NCBI GenBank assembly: GCA_002838945.1
Contig: PGXB01000002.1
Coordinates: 27,474 to 91,473 of the forward strand
Length of the DNA stretch: 64,000 bases
From: a candidate division Zixibacteria bacterium HGW-Zixibacteria-1
GTDB taxonomy: Bacteria; Zixibacteria; MSB-5A5; GN15; PGXB01
Direction of reading: 5' to 3'
Under the pieces are notes generated by a model that did not search any database, was not told the origin of the DNA, and saw only the letters and a list, made by a program, of their open reading frames with translations. Numbering within the stretch: position 1 is the stretch's first letter; the number at the start of each line of letters is the position of its first letter. Shown piece after piece: positions 7,554-15,793 of the stretch. A program made the position numbers and the translations under genes.

Positions 7554-8315
7554 TCAGCCCTCCTCCCTTTCCGGATCTTTATAGATCCCGAGAGGATAAT
7601 AGGGCTGCATGGCTTCGCCCACCCATTTGGTGGCGGCCGAGGGATCAATTCCCCAGTTGGTCGGACAGGTCGAAAGCACCTCTACGAGACTGAAACACTT
7701 GCCTTCTTTTTGAAGCCGGAACGCCTTCTTGATCATCTTTTTGGCCGCGATGATGTGCATCGGTGTATGCACGGCGGCCCGGGCGATGAACGCCGGCGTC
7801 CGCAATGTTGACAGCAGTTCGGCCATACGAATGGGATAGCCGGCCAATGAAACATCGCGCCCCATCGGGGATGTCGTGGTTTTTTGTCCCGGCATGGTGG
7901 TCGGGGCCATCTGCCCGCCGGTCATACCGTAGATGGCATTATTGACAAATATGACTGTGATTTTCTCGCCGCGGTTGGCGGCATGGACTATTTCGCCCAT
8001 TCCAATCGAGGCCAGATCGCCGTCGCCCTGATATGTAAAACATATCATGTCAGGGCGGACCCGCTTGAAGCCGGTGGCCAACGCCGGGGCACGTCCATGC
8101 GGTGCCTCGAGAAAATCGCAGGTGAAATAATTATATATCAGGACCGAGCAACCCACCGGCGCGACCCCGACCGCTCGATCGCGAAGGCCGAGTTCATCGA
8201 GCGACTCGGCCACAAGTCGATGGATAACGCCGTGAGTGCACCCCGGACAATAGTGGGTGATATTCTCGCTCAGCGCCTCCGGCCTTTTGAAAATTGTGGT
8301 CGCATCATTTATCAT
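7554..8315 (-). CDS. korB: 2-oxoacid:ferredoxin oxidoreductase, beta (TPP) subunit
   Basis: A 253-residue thiamine-pyrophosphate subunit. It shows [14 protein letters not shown] with a 4Fe-4S or TPP-proximal Cys pair near residue 22, then [21 protein letters not shown], which is the TPP/Mg-binding GDG...N motif near residue 95. [16 protein letters not shown] follows. The size is normal for a four-subunit KorB/VorC-type enzyme. It catalyses oxidative decarboxylation of a 2-oxoacid to acyl-CoA with reduction of ferredoxin, or the reverse. It lies 24 bases downstream of the alpha gene in the operon. Confidence 0.93.
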   Translation of the reverse strand: MINDATTIFKRPEALSENITHYCPGCTHGVIHRLVAESLDELGLRDRAVGVAPVGCSVLIYNYFTCDFLEAPHGRAPALATGFKRVRPDMICFTYQGDGDLASIGMGEIVHAANRGEKITVIFVNNAIYGMTGGQMAPTTMPGQKTTTSPMGRDVSLAGYPIRMAELLSTLRTPAFIARAAVHTPMHIIAAKKMIKKAFRLQKEGKCFSLVEVLSTCPTNWGIDPSAATKWVGEAMQPYYPLGIYKDPEREEG

Positions 8316-8339
8316 AATATCCTCGTTTTATTGCGAAGA

Positions 8340-9413
8340 TCACTTTTTCTTACCCAGTAACTCCCGGATTTTGTCTTTTACCTCATTTGGTGTCGGGACT
8401 ATTCCGCCGGTCCGACCGAAAAAGTCAACCGGCTTCCTGCCCTGGACACACCGCTCGATATCCTCAACCATCTGGCCGACACTCATCTCAATCGTCAGGA
8501 CCCTTTCGATATTTTTCTTCACGGCTTCATCATGGATGGCCTTTTCGGGAAAAGGATAGAGCGATATCGGCCGGAACAGGCCGATACTGATGCCTTCTTC
8601 TTCCATTTCATCGATAGCGGTCTGGCAGATTCTGGCCATGGTTCCATAAGCGGCGATCAGGATTCGGTTTTTATCGGATACTTTATACAGTTCATAACGG
8701 ATTTCATTTTTCTTGATTTCTTTGTATTTATCGGCCAGCAGAAAGCTGTTATCCTCGAGTTTCTGCGGATCGAGGAAGAGCGATTTGACGATCCGCGCCT
8801 TGCGTCCTTTGGCGCCGGTCAGCGACCAATTAACGGCATTCGGATCATTCTGCTCACGATATTTCTCCGGAAATTCGACCGATTCCATCATCTGGCCGAT
8901 CATACCATCCCCGATTATCATCACCGGATTGCGATACTTATCCGCCAGATCGAAGGCGAGAATCATCAAATCGACCGCCTCCTGAACCGAAGCAGGAGCC
9001 AGCACGATCAGGTGATAGTCACCATGTCCGCCCGCCTTAACCGCCTGAAAATAATCGGACTGCGCCGGCAGGATACCGCCCAGGCCGGGGCCGCCCCGCA
9101 TGATATTGAGCAGCACCACCGGAAGGTGGGCGCCCGCCATGAATGAAATGGCTTCCTGCATCAGACTGATTCCGGGCGATGATGAAGTCGTGAAGACCCG
9201 CTTGCCTGATGCCGCCGCTCCGAAAAGCATATTCCCCACTGCCACTTCCGATTCGGCCTGCACGAAAACACCACCGACCTCCGGAAGCCGCCAGCAAAGA
9301 TACTCGGCCACTTCGCTCTGGGGAGTAATCGGATAGGCAAAATAATTGATGGCGCCGGCGCAAATGGCCGCCTCGCCGATCGCCTCATTTCCTTTCATTA
9401 ATCTCTTGGCCAT
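8340..9413 (-). CDS. vorB: 2-oxoacid:ferredoxin oxidoreductase, alpha subunit (VorB-like)
   Basis: A 357-residue alpha subunit. The N-terminal KLMKGNEAIGEAA-type start (here RLMKGNEAIGEAAICAGA), the YPITPQSEVAEYL motif, QAESEVAVGNMLFGAAASG and RGGPGLGG are those of the VorB group (3-methyl-2-oxobutanoate dehydrogenase subunit). The same family also includes enzymes active on 2-oxoglutarate and other acids, so the substrate is left open. The C-terminal third is the transketolase-C-like domain. It follows korD after 14 bases. Confidence 0.92.
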   Translation of the reverse strand: MAKRLMKGNEAIGEAAICAGAINYFAYPITPQSEVAEYLCWRLPEVGGVFVQAESEVAVGNMLFGAAASGKRVFTTSSSPGISLMQEAISFMAGAHLPVVLLNIMRGGPGLGGILPAQSDYFQAVKAGGHGDYHLIVLAPASVQEAVDLMILAFDLADKYRNPVMIIGDGMIGQMMESVEFPEKYREQNDPNAVNWSLTGAKGRKARIVKSLFLDPQKLEDNSFLLADKYKEIKKNEIRYELYKVSDKNRILIAAYGTMARICQTAIDEMEEEGISIGLFRPISLYPFPEKAIHDEAVKKNIERVLTIEMSVGQMVEDIERCVQGRKPVDFFGRTGGIVPTPNEVKDKIRELLGKKK

Positions 9414-9427
9414 CTTTCATCTCCCCG

Positions 9428-9661
9428 TCAATATTCGAATAAAACGAATTGCGTCCCATGGGCATGCACCTCTATGGCCACATCGGGACAGGTGATGGCA
9501 CAAATCCTACAGCCGATGCATCTGGTCGGTTCGACCAACTGGGCGAAGAAATAACCCTTCAGGTTTATTTCCTTCGACATTTTCAAAATCTGCATCGGAC
9601 ACGCCTTCACACACAATTCGCATCCTTTACAGTAGTTCTTATCTATTCGTACACCGGGCAT
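9428..9661 (-). CDS. korD: 2-oxoacid:ferredoxin oxidoreductase, delta (2x4Fe-4S) subunit
   Basis: A 77-residue bacterial-type ferredoxin with two [4Fe-4S] motifs, CKGCELCVKACP (about residues 11-22) and CIGCRICAITCP (about 48-59). It is the small electron-wire subunit of four-subunit KOR/VOR complexes, moving electrons from the TPP site to external ferredoxin. It stands first among the kor genes, downstream of the P-loop ATPase gene, with a 29-base gap. Normal length. Confidence 0.93.
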   Translation of the reverse strand: MPGVRIDKNYCKGCELCVKACPMQILKMSKEINLKGYFFAQLVEPTRCIGCRICAITCPDVAIEVHAHGTQFVLFEY

Positions 9662-9690
9662 GAATCATTCCCTTCGGTTAATAAATCATT

Positions 9691-10413
9691 TTAAACCGGT
9701 TTTTCTTTTCTTTCCCATGGCTTCAACATCGATCGTGTCATCGGCAGCACCGGACAGGCGAAGACCGATGTATCGGTCAAATCGAGAATACTCCGCTTGG
9801 CGCTGACAAACTGAACCGGAAGACCGCTGGTCCGGCTGACTTCAAGGGACAGGTAATACCCCTCGACAAGTATTTCCGGGGTGGTCTCATCTATCATATG
9901 TGTATTCGAAATCAAGCCGGTAAATTTCAGTCGGGCCGACGCCTCAATTCTCTCGATGGTTTTCATGCACCCCGCAACATCGGCTGTCTGTGGGCGGCGG
10001 CTATTTAAAACCATTAACATCTCATAATCGCCAGGATCGACTGACTCGGCAATAGAGCCAAGAGCCCTGGTTCCCTGGGCATCGCCCCCGACATCAAGAA
10101 TCAATTTGCCGTTACTTTTTTCAATGGCGCCTTTGACTTCCGGCATGAGTATCGGCAAGTCGGCATAAAATTGATTGCCCCGAGGGGCTATGGCCGTAAT
10201 ACCCATGGCTTCAAGTTCACTGATCACTTCACGACTGCGGAAATAAGGATTGACCAGATCAAGGTCAACAATCGTGACCCGGGCCTTTTCGATCGCGGCA
10301 AAGTATTTAGCCAGATTTACGGATACCTCGGTCTTACCACTCCCAAAACCACCGACAATGGCGATAATTCTCTTTTTTAAGGCGGGGTAGCGCAGACCGG
10401 ACTCATCCGTCAT
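9691..10413 (-). CDS. P-loop ATPase, MinD/CobQ-like, linked to KOR operon
   Basis: A 240-residue P-loop NTPase of the SIMIBI (MinD/ParA/CobQ) type. The Walker A-like stretch is GGFGSGKTEVSVNLAKY (about residues 20-36), VTIVDLDLVNPYFRSRE is the switch-I region, and LILDVGGDAQGTRALG is the Walker B/switch-II region. The protein is the first gene of the 2-oxoacid oxidoreductase operon. In this position it may help assemble clusters or the complex, as NifH/Mrp-like ATPases do, but that is inference. No membrane segment is visible. It has an AAAGGA ribosome site about 10 bases before the ATG. Confidence 0.8.
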   Translation of the reverse strand: MTDESGLRYPALKKRIIAIVGGFGSGKTEVSVNLAKYFAAIEKARVTIVDLDLVNPYFRSREVISELEAMGITAIAPRGNQFYADLPILMPEVKGAIEKSNGKLILDVGGDAQGTRALGSIAESVDPGDYEMLMVLNSRRPQTADVAGCMKTIERIEASARLKFTGLISNTHMIDETTPEILVEGYYLSLEVSRTSGLPVQFVSAKRSILDLTDTSVFACPVLPMTRSMLKPWERKEKPV

Positions 10414-10694
10414 CTTTGATTAATCCTTTGCTGCCGGAGTTGTCAAAATACCAGGAGGGCATTTTAGTTCTTTCATTTCAGGCCATTAAGAACTTATCAG
10501 GCCCTCGATTCACAATTATAACATATTATCAATAAATAAGCAGGCAAAGTCAAGGGATATTGTGAAAAAAATCACTAAAATTCCGCCTTTAACCCCTTAT
10601 CGGACAATTAATCAGCCAATATTCGGCCATTTTTTTATGTCTCAATTGGTTATATCATAAAAGAGGAGTGTTTATGTCTTGTAATTGTGAATAA
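10414..10694. other. Intergenic region with a tiny plus-strand ORF
   Basis: No normal gene. On the plus strand AGAGGAG (10662-10668) stands 5 bases before ATG 10674, which opens a six-codon frame (MSCNCE, stop at 10692-10694). The hairpin at 10702-10730 follows it. The rest is AT-rich and shows nothing else I can support. Confidence 0.35.
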
Positions 10695-10730
10695 TAAAAG
10701 AAACGGCGCCTGAATCGACATGGCGCCGTT
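10695..10730 (-). terminator. Terminator after the rubrerythrin-like gene
   Basis: AACGGCGCC (10702-10710) pairs with GGCGCCGTT (10722-10730). On the minus strand TTTCTTTTATT follows the stem, 20 bases past the stop at 10750. The plus strand also has TTTTGATTTT beyond the stem, so the hairpin may work in both directions. Confidence 0.75.
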
Positions 10731-10749
10731 TTGATTTTGTAAAGGCACT

Positions 10750-11262
10750 TTAATCCCTGCCCCACCCCTCAAGCGATCGGAAATTCTTGAACTGGGCGCT
10801 GTCGGCAAAACTTTCCGGCTGCCGGGCATACATCAGAACGCCGTCGATCATATAAATATGATTCTGCTCCTCCCCGGCAATTTTGATAAAAAGAGCCTTG
10901 CGTTTCGGGTCGCCCTCTTTGGCCGCCTGCTCTTCATAGAGTTTTTTGGACTTTTCTTCCAGCTTAAACGCTTCTTTCCAGGCGGATAGCTCATTCTCGC
11001 CGAATTGCACACCTTTCGGATTCGAGGCCATCTGCTCGAAAATGTTCTGGATCTTGCTGATTGTCTCGGCGCCGGTAAAAGAAGCGTTGATATCGTCCGG
11101 ATCTTCCTTCAAGCGCTTGAAATATTTATAATGGCGCTCTTCTTCCTCGGCCATCGACAGCAATACTTTCTTCAACCCGGGATTAGTAGTGCCGGACGCC
11201 TGCTTTTCATAAAAAGCCTTGCCGTCTTTTTCCATCTGCATGGCAAATTCCAATATATCCAT
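10750..11262 (-). CDS. Rubrerythrin/ferritin-like diiron protein
   Basis: A 170-residue protein made of two helical pairs. Diiron-ligand patterns are visible: a Glu in FAMQMEKDGKAFYEKQ, the ExxH in MAEEEERHYKYF, a Glu in AFKLEEKSKKLYEEQ, and the ExxH in IAGEEQNHIYMI. This is the four-helix ferritin-like core of rubrerythrins. The C-terminal rubredoxin domain is absent, so it is an erythrin or YhjR/YciF-type variant. It probably removes peroxide or handles iron in a low-oxygen organism. It is monocistronic, with its own promoter (11300-11328), an AAGGAG site, and a terminator. Confidence 0.88.
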   Translation of the reverse strand: MDILEFAMQMEKDGKAFYEKQASGTTNPGLKKVLLSMAEEEERHYKYFKRLKEDPDDINASFTGAETISKIQNIFEQMASNPKGVQFGENELSAWKEAFKLEEKSKKLYEEQAAKEGDPKRKALFIKIAGEEQNHIYMIDGVLMYARQPESFADSAQFKNFRSLEGWGRD

Positions 11263-11299
11263 AAAGGCTCCTTTGTCCTGATTATTATTATTTAATTAA

Positions 11300-11328
11300 A
11301 TTATAGCCTATTAGGTCAAGAAATTCAA
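11300..11328 (-). promoter_or_regulatory. Sigma-70-type promoter of the rubrerythrin-like gene
   Basis: On the minus strand the -35 box TTGAAT (11323-11328) is followed by 17 bases and a perfect -10 box TATAAT (11300-11305). The predicted start leaves a leader of about 30 bases carrying AAGGAG before the ATG at 11262. Confidence 0.7.
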
Positions 11329-11384
11329 GTAGATTTGAAAAATGATGACGATGCAGATCAATCAATATTCGGGAAAATTTAATA

Positions 11385-12317
11385 TCAGTCCGAGGCCGGG
11401 AGATAATCGGTATCGGAATATTTTATCCGCTCCAAATATGAAAGACCCTTATTGCCGAAATACGCTTCTTCTTTACGATAAACTTTATCCTGAAGGGCTT
11501 CCTTGAGTGAAATAAATTTGTATCCTTTTTCCTCGAGCAAAGTCAGCAGATCATCGATAAACATGGCATTCAGTCGGTTGGCGCGGAGCTGAAGAATATG
11601 CCGGACCGGGCGTCCCATGATTTCTTTGGCCAGTGTCTCGGCGGATCCCAACCGCTCCAGAATGTGCGCCATGTATTCATCTCGCAGAGCCATAAATTTT
11701 AGGGTGTCGGTGCTGCCGTATATTTTTTCCAGCGAAAGATTATATACGAAATCCTCGGTGACGACGGTGGGATGCGCCACTATAATCTGCATCTCATCCA
11801 GGTAATCCTGAACCTCCTGTTTTATTTCGGGGAGATCGCCGTAATGCAAATATGGAAACCGGAAAAACCTGCCTTCCTGCTTATACGACCAGACCAGGTC
11901 CTCGATGGACTCTTTGCCCTTCTTGATATCATCCAGATATATATCAACCGGGACATTATCCAGATCCTGCCCGGTGAAGGTCATGAATCCAAGGGTATGT
12001 CCGCCCTCGAGCCACTTCACCAGCAGCTCCCAGTCGCCCTCGATACTTTCGCCCACAACAAGGCCCGCCGATGGTGCCTTATGCTTCTTCAGGGCTTCGA
12101 GAATCTGATCGGTGATCCAGAAGCGTTCGATTCTTTCATAATTGCGCTCGGCCGGCAGATTATCGAATGTTACGCAGATTTTATTTATTGAAGCCTGGAC
12201 CTTTGGCGTGGCCGTGGATTTTTTTTCATCCTGTCCCGATGTTGGCACAGAAATAACAATAATACAGGTAAAAATGATTAATATCGCCGCAAGTGCCTTT
12301 ATATAAGTCAATTTCAT
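11385..12317 (-). CDS. Secreted NodB-like (polysaccharide deacetylase) protein, degenerate site
   Basis: A 310-residue protein with an N-terminal signal anchor (about residues 5-25). The NodB barrel can be followed from KICVTFDNLPAERN (motif 1) through GHTLGFMTFTGQD (motif 2) to FFRFPYLHYGD (motif 3) and the RANRLNAMFIDDLL region. Compared with the family, motif 1 has Asn in place of the second Asp (TFDDGP), and motif 2 keeps the first His but has Phe where the second His of HxxxH should be. Metal binding is therefore doubtful. It may bind glycan without deacetylating it, or use altered chemistry. It is divergent from the 12608 gene. Confidence 0.8.
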   Translation of the reverse strand: MKLTYIKALAAILIIFTCIIVISVPTSGQDEKKSTATPKVQASINKICVTFDNLPAERNYERIERFWITDQILEALKKHKAPSAGLVVGESIEGDWELLVKWLEGGHTLGFMTFTGQDLDNVPVDIYLDDIKKGKESIEDLVWSYKQEGRFFRFPYLHYGDLPEIKQEVQDYLDEMQIIVAHPTVVTEDFVYNLSLEKIYGSTDTLKFMALRDEYMAHILERLGSAETLAKEIMGRPVRHILQLRANRLNAMFIDDLLTLLEEKGYKFISLKEALQDKVYRKEEAYFGNKGLSYLERIKYSDTDYLPASD

Positions 12318-12415
12318 GCTTTCTAATGTATTCTCTTCCGGATTCCGGTCAACAAAAAACTATTGAGCGAAAATAGTCCATAAAATATTTTATCAAAATA
12401 ATTAAATCCAACCTC

Positions 12416-12445
12416 TTGACAATTAATGTCAGTTGCGTATATAGT
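12416..12445 (+). promoter_or_regulatory. Sigma-70-type promoter of a short plus-strand unit
   Basis: A perfect TTGACA (12416-12421) is followed after 16 bases by TATATA (12438-12443), or after 18 bases by TATAGT (12440-12445). It faces the small gene at 12608, with a leader of about 150 bases that has no obvious hairpin. The unit ends at the terminator at 12985-13016. Confidence 0.7.
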
Positions 12446-12607
12446 TTACATACAGGGTAACCAGTTTTCTTTTGTTTCATCATCGAATCGACAACGTCGC
12501 AGTATCAGATCGGGGTTTTTTTATCGAATAAATTGATCTTACCGGGGCAAAAATTATCCGGGGGTTCATTTTAATCAGGAACCGAAATTCCAAGGGGGGT
12601 AATGACG

Positions 12608-12814
12608 ATGAACAAACCTGACCACGGATGGCAGTCGCTCATCACCGATTATCTCGACAAGCTTGACAGCTGGCAGAGAATCATAAAGCGCCAGTCGGCG
12701 GAGCCCGGCTTCAAGCATAATCCAGGCAAACTTAATCAGGTACTGACCGCCTACAAAAGCATGAAATCGGCCGAACGGGCGCTCAAAGATTATGAAATCC
12801 GCTTGCATTACTGA
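12608..12814 (+). CDS. Small hypothetical protein (68 aa)
   Basis: A short basic, helical protein (MNKPDHGWQSLITDYLDK...) with no recognised family. The strong ribosome site AAGGGGGG (12592-12599) decides the start: the ATG at 12608 is 8 bases away, while the ATG at 12602 is only 2 bases away. It is the only coding sequence in a plus-strand unit framed by a good promoter at 12416 and a strong terminator at 12985. The neighbouring genes run on the other strand, so it is probably expressed on its own. No membrane segment or Cys cluster is present. Function unknown. Confidence 0.65.
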   Translation: MNKPDHGWQSLITDYLDKLDSWQRIIKRQSAEPGFKHNPGKLNQVLTAYKSMKSAERALKDYEIRLHY

Positions 12815-12984
12815 TTAATGCAATTCTAACAGCAAGACAATCCTGCTCTTATAATATTTTGATTTTGGGGAAATTGTTCAATTATTCTCAAAAGCTCCTC
12901 GGCGTTTTGCCTATTTTTGAAACTTATTATCCCGGAACGCGTTATATACGCTAACCTCTTGAAATGAAATACACACTTAAGAGG

Positions 12985-13016
12985 CCCCCTGTCGACGGCG
13001 GCAGGGGGATTTTTTT
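12985..13016 (+). terminator. Intrinsic terminator, plus strand
   Basis: CCCCCTG (12985-12991) pairs with CAGGGGG (13002-13008), followed by ATTTTTTTAT. It ends the plus-strand unit that starts at 12416. About 170 bases between the small gene and this hairpin carry no further ORF. Confidence 0.85.
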
Positions 13017-13101
13017 ATATGACCTATCAAAATCCGTCAAAGATATGTTCGACAATCACGATGATCCGGCTCGGTGCCCAGGTTGCAATGATGGCACTAA
13101 T

Positions 13102-14439
13102 TTAAGAAACATTTCTGATTCTTGAAATCAGCGTTCTCATGGCCAGCAGTATCAGATCATAAAGGAAAATTAGCGCGATCGCGACCAGAATCGGCCACGC
13201 CGACTGCGCCGGAAAGAAAATACGCGACCCCTGCCCGAAGGTGATCCCTGACATTAAGGCATAGTACACATAAATCATGAGCAGAATTATAGCGGAACGA
13301 AAATTCTTTCTTGATAGAATTACAAAACCGACAAGAAAAAATACCAGGACAAGAGGATTCTTATAATCAAGGCTGAAGTTATCATCAAGAAATTTGAAGG
13401 TTTTCTTATACTGCGGCAACTGTATCTGCTGAAGCGTCGAGGTGGACGTTATATTTTCCAGAATAGTCGAAAAATATGCTTTTATGAAAAGACCGGGATA
13501 ATTTGTAAAGGTGGACACCACAAAATCAATCGATTCATCATTCAATTTCTTGAAATTACCGGCATTAATATCGGGCTCCATCGCTCTGAATATTGAGTCC
13601 CGATACTCCCTGAATTCATAAGGTGAACGATTCTGACTGTTGTATAGAACCTTTCCCGAAAGATATACTCTGGCCGCACCCAGGCCGGTCCCGGCAATTG
13701 CGGGGGTTCCGTAAACAGCATTATTTCTTATCCCCCAGACCAGCGGCAACAAAATAAATAAGAGAATAAGAACGGCAAATCTCGGCAAAACTTTCTTCTT
13801 CCCGGCAGCACCTTCCTGAATCGGATATAATAAAAAGAAAATTACCAGCAGCAGTGGAAAGAGAATGGCAACCGACCTCACCAGAATCGAAAAACCGCCC
13901 GTTATGCCGGACACGATATATATCCAATATCGATTTTCATTCAGTGCCTTAAAAAACATATAGAGTGATAATGCAAATAAAAAGAAAAACAGGGTTTCGG
14001 TCAGGACGGCATTGGCCAGCGAGATAGATGTCATCGAAAAAGCGGACAGTAATCCGGCGACCACGCCGATTATCCTGTTTCCGGTCAGCATGATGGATAT
14101 TTCATAAATCAGGACGCACGAAAGACAACTGAGAATTATTTGCACCAGTATCATCAGCCAGTAAGCCTTGTTCAAGGCGAAGGCAAACAATCCCAGAAAG
14201 AACGGGTAACCGGGGCCGACCAGATACAGGTCATACCGGCCGATGTCGTTGTTGCCGATGAGACCTTCGGCGGCCTGAAGGTATGTCTGGGTATCGGGGA
14301 ATAAATTCATAATTTGCACAGAGTTATATTCGGAAGACATCAAAAGAAAAAATATTAATCTGAGAAGAAAAGCGGCGCCAAAAATAATCAAGGGAATCTT
14401 GTATTTATTAAATGCTTCTCTGCCATTCGATGAAAACAT
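13102..14439 (-). CDS. Membrane glycosyltransferase, ArnT/GT39-like (GT-C)
   Basis: A 445-residue integral membrane protein with about ten hydrophobic segments. After the first transmembrane helix there is a luminal loop containing FPDTQTYLQAAEGL, the Asp-bearing loop typical of GT-C enzymes that use polyprenyl-phosphate sugars. A GPGYPFFLGLFA segment follows, as in PMT_2/GT39 proteins. The likely role is sugar transfer onto a periplasmic acceptor. It is followed by a small membrane protein gene upstream (14479) and ends against the plus-strand terminator region. Substrate unknown. Confidence 0.72.
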   Translation of the reverse strand: MFSSNGREAFNKYKIPLIIFGAAFLLRLIFFLLMSSEYNSVQIMNLFPDTQTYLQAAEGLIGNNDIGRYDLYLVGPGYPFFLGLFAFALNKAYWLMILVQIILSCLSCVLIYEISIMLTGNRIIGVVAGLLSAFSMTSISLANAVLTETLFFFLFALSLYMFFKALNENRYWIYIVSGITGGFSILVRSVAILFPLLLVIFFLLYPIQEGAAGKKKVLPRFAVLILLFILLPLVWGIRNNAVYGTPAIAGTGLGAARVYLSGKVLYNSQNRSPYEFREYRDSIFRAMEPDINAGNFKKLNDESIDFVVSTFTNYPGLFIKAYFSTILENITSTSTLQQIQLPQYKKTFKFLDDNFSLDYKNPLVLVFFLVGFVILSRKNFRSAIILLMIYVYYALMSGITFGQGSRIFFPAQSAWPILVAIALIFLYDLILLAMRTLISRIRNVS

Positions 14440-14478
14440 AACAATCGTACTATATCTTCTTATGAGGTTGTATTGCTG

Positions 14479-14994
14479 TTACTTTTTCCGCTTTTTGTGA
14501 TCAATTTCTCCAGCAAATATGTGAGGCAGGCTTTCTTTCTTCACGAATATACCGGCCAGGCTCATCAGGAATATGAACACGATAGACAGAAACGGTAAAG
14601 CCCCGCCGGTAATATGACCGGCATAAATGGTAATCAAACTCGGAGGAGTGGCTGATTCCTTTATGTTGAGTTCAGGATGCCTGATCAGGGTCAATTTATG
14701 CAGATGGCCCGACAATATCCAGCATTGGCGCGACTGCCCGATGATTTCATATTTTTGATTATCGATACTATAATCATCGATTAAATGCATATATGTGCCG
14801 ACAAAAATTCTTTTCGTCTCGGCCAGGACATAACTCGCTCTGGTATCATTGAATTGCTTCAGCAATTCCGATTGTGTCTGGTAGTCGAGATCTGTTATTC
14901 TCTGTATATCCGACCTCCACCAAAAAATCCCCAAAACCACGAGTGAGATAACTGAGAGGACCAATATGATGATTCTTTGGTTTGGGCGTTTCAT
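14479..14994 (-). CDS. Two-TM hypothetical protein
   Basis: A 171-residue protein with an N-terminal transmembrane helix (about residues 7-26), an extracytoplasmic domain of about 100 residues, a second helix (about 132-152) and a basic tail ending KKRKK. I recognise no family. The extracytoplasmic part contains QCWILSGHLHKLTLIRHPE with no clear catalytic motif. It lies 39 bases upstream of the GT-C gene, in the same direction, so the two may be co-transcribed and the small protein could be an accessory of the transferase. Confidence 0.65.
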   Translation of the reverse strand: MKRPNQRIIILVLSVISLVVLGIFWWRSDIQRITDLDYQTQSELLKQFNDTRASYVLAETKRIFVGTYMHLIDDYSIDNQKYEIIGQSRQCWILSGHLHKLTLIRHPELNIKESATPPSLITIYAGHITGGALPFLSIVFIFLMSLAGIFVKKESLPHIFAGEIDHKKRKK

Positions 14995-15205
14995 ATATTT
15001 CTATCAAAACTCATATGAGATGTTACTGTCTCAAAAATAAGATTTTTCAACAAAATATCAATGTTTAGTTTTTAGTCAGATACAAATGGACAGTCTGCCG
15101 TCGGCATTCTTGCAGCTTGCGACGTCTTTTTATAAGTCCATGCTAATCGTCATGGTGTGTGCATTTTTAAATAAAGGCAGATATTCTTCCGACTAAATGA
15201 ATCCC

Positions 15206-15236
15206 AAAAAAAGTCAGGGCTAATTCCAGCCCTGAC
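15206..15236 (-). terminator. Intrinsic terminator after the 15258 gene
   Basis: GTCAGGGCT (15213-15221) pairs with AGCCCTGAC (15228-15236). On the minus strand a run of seven T (15206-15212) follows the stem, 22 bases past the stop codon. Confidence 0.9.
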
Positions 15237-15257
15237 TTCCGGCAGATTAAAGATTTT

Positions 15258-15761
15258 TTACTGCTTTTTTTCTCGGGATTTATGGTAATTTACAAAAAAC
15301 TCCTTATATCCTCTCTCTTCGGCCTGCCCTACCAGAAAATCATACAGCCTTGCGCTTTCCTTTGCATATAGTGGCGGTTTTTCGCCGTCCTGAGGAATAT
15401 ATGCCATATTTCTCCAAATATTAATTGCTTTCGGGAACTCCTTGATTTCTCTTGTGTAAATCTGGAAAATGGCATAACCCGGTCGATTCCACTCGTTATA
15501 GTCAAAAAGCGTGTCAGGAACAGCTTTCAACGATCTTATTAATTGCACCAGAGTATCATAGGCAGGTCCTTCGGTCAGCCACCACTGTGGATTCGGTCGG
15601 CCGGAATATACCGGCAACGTGATTGATATTCCCCTAATCGGATCCACCTTTGTCTTGGCATTTGCCATATCATCCTGTGCAGGAAGAAGGCTCGCCAATA
15701 ATATGACCGTTATTAATGGCACAATCATTCTTATTTTTTTCAGGAATACGTATATATTCAC
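15258..15761 (-). CDS. Secreted hypothetical protein with SGRPNP motif
   Basis: A 167-residue protein with a signal peptide (hydrophobic residues about 12-28, possible cleavage near LLPAQD). The mature part begins ISITLPVYSGRPNPQWW, followed by LTEGPAYDTLVQLIRSL. I recall the SGRPNP-W pattern from short bacterial and plant proteins of unknown role, but I cannot name the family. The remaining sequence is aromatic-rich with no Cys. It lies 32 bases downstream of the large repeat lipoprotein gene and ends at a terminator, so the two secreted proteins probably form one unit. Confidence 0.7.
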   Translation of the reverse strand: MNIYVFLKKIRMIVPLITVILLASLLPAQDDMANAKTKVDPIRGISITLPVYSGRPNPQWWLTEGPAYDTLVQLIRSLKAVPDTLFDYNEWNRPGYAIFQIYTREIKEFPKAINIWRNMAYIPQDGEKPPLYAKESARLYDFLVGQAEERGYKEFFVNYHKSREKKQ

Positions 15762-15793
15762 TTTTACCTCCTCTAATTATACACATAAATACC

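Noticed and set aside
10418-10446. TTGACA on the minus strand (10441-10446) as promoter of the KOR operon
   Set aside because: The spacing would put the -10 box within a few bases of the ATG at 10413, and the box itself is poor.
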